A DNA stretch of 64,000 bases from Maribacter halichondriae. GTDB taxonomy: Bacteria > Bacteroidota > Bacteroidia > Flavobacteriales > Flavobacteriaceae. The notes under the pieces are model-generated. The model ran no database searches and was not told the origin of the DNA. It saw only the letters and a list, made by a program, of their open reading frames with translations. The stretch is taken from the NCBI RefSeq assembly GCF_027474825.1, contig NZ_CP107030.1, positions 1,618,529-1,682,528 of the forward strand, given 5' to 3'. This document shows, in pieces, positions 63,596 through 64,000 of the stretch (positions within the stretch are counted from its first letter, which is position 1; each line of letters begins with the position of its first letter). Made by a program: the position numbers and the translations under genes.

Positions 63596-64000
63596 TCAAA
63601 AAATCAAGGTTTCATAGCCCAATTCATTTTCGCATTTGCGACCTTCTTCCCAACAATCCAGGTTTTCAAATGTCGTCTTTGCAATATTGCGCATGGCTTC
63701 ATCGGTCATAAATGCTTGATGTGGGGTAAGCAACACATTTGAAAATGACAACAACCTTTTCAATTGACCATCTTTGATTCCGTCATCTGAATGATCTTTA
63801 AAAAAGATGCCTTTTTCCTTTTCATAGACATCGGTACAGTAGCCTCCAAGATTTTCTTCCTCCAAAACCTTGATCAATTCTTTGGTATGGACGATAGCAC
63901 CTCGGGAAGTATTTATCAGAATAGCATTTTGCTTCATCAAAGCTAGCTTTTCGGCGTTGATCAAATAGTGGTTTTCGTAAGTAAGTGGTATATGCAAGCT
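63596..64000 (-). CDS. D-2-hydroxyacid dehydrogenase (D-lactate dehydrogenase type), partial
   Basis: This is the C-terminal 134 residues of an NAD-dependent D-2-hydroxyacid dehydrogenase; the start lies beyond the window. The reading begins with SLHIPLTYENHYLIN, then the NAD-domain signature INTSRGAIVHTKEL, CTDVYEKEKGIFFKD and the catalytic histidine in LLTPHQAFMTDEA. The long loop with DHSDDG is typical of LdhA-type enzymes, which reduce pyruvate or related keto acids. Confidence 0.92.
   Translation of the reverse strand, partial: SLHIPLTYENHYLINAEKLALMKQNAILINTSRGAIVHTKELIKVLEEENLGGYCTDVYEKEKGIFFKDHSDDGIKDGQLKRLLSFSNVLLTPHQAFMTDEAMRNIAKTTFENLDCWEEGRKCENELGYETLIF

Overview
The window is a chromosomal segment of a member of the Bacteroidota, most likely a marine Flavobacteriaceae of the Maribacter/Zobellia/Arenibacter type. 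The family call rests on four things: promoters of the TTTG-N19/20-TAnnTTTG kind, no Shine-Dalgarno sites, AT-rich coding sequence, and familiar flavobacterial neighbourhoods. Those are acpP beside purN-rnhA-pfkB-purF, an OmpA protein with TSP3 repeats, and DUF177-rpmF-fabH-accB-accC. The genus is a guess.

Layout. 0-5 kb: acyl carrier protein, divergent from purN, a viroplasmin-type RNase H, a PfkB sugar kinase and a long-form purF. 4.9-5.8 kb: four copies of a ~70-nt independently transcribed small RNA, each ending in its own terminator. 5.9-16 kb: sodA, a RecB/AddA-like helicase-nuclease, kbl, an abundant OmpA-type porin, an AddB-like nuclease and an SDR. 16-29 kb: tRNA-Ala(GGC), a universal stress protein, GNAT, MATE, an enoyl-CoA hydratase, a PHP-type metallohydrolase, queD, lpxH, an MFS carrier, recJ, OsmC, an AhpD-like protein, a DUF819 membrane protein and rsmI. 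29-42 kb: tdk-alr, mscL, asd, a prolyl oligopeptidase, a lone ABC ATPase, arfB, a GDPD, an alkaline phosphatase superfamily enzyme, a GreA/B-like factor and an FAD oxidoreductase. 42-47.7 kb: accC-accB-fabH-rpmF-DUF177, pdxA and ribE.

47.7-54.3 kb is the most distinctive metabolic block. Esterase, ATP-grasp ligase with a histone-H1-like tail, COG2170 carboxylate-amine ligase, class I amidotransferase and a second atypical ATP-grasp-like protein all lie on one strand, and a second esterase diverges from them. It looks like a pathway that builds an amide- or peptide-linked small molecule of unknown identity.

54-59 kb carries a NagX-like acyltransferase, a sodium:solute symporter and a TauE/SafE permease. 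59.8-63.1 kb is an apparent signalling operon: coiled-coil protein, longin/OmpA-N-terminus-like protein, Ras-like small GTPase, and hybrid histidine kinase. The window ends inside a D-lactate-dehydrogenase-type gene.

Data quality. At least twelve single-base length changes in short homopolymers break eleven otherwise intact genes (PHP enzyme, lpxH, MFS, tdk, arfB, FAD oxidoreductase, pdxA, the second ATP-grasp gene twice, both esterases, hybrid kinase). Ten are missing bases and two are extra bases. Restoring them gives continuous frames that match family expectation, so I annotate these as full-length genes with a frame break. Consensus error in the assembly is the likeliest cause.
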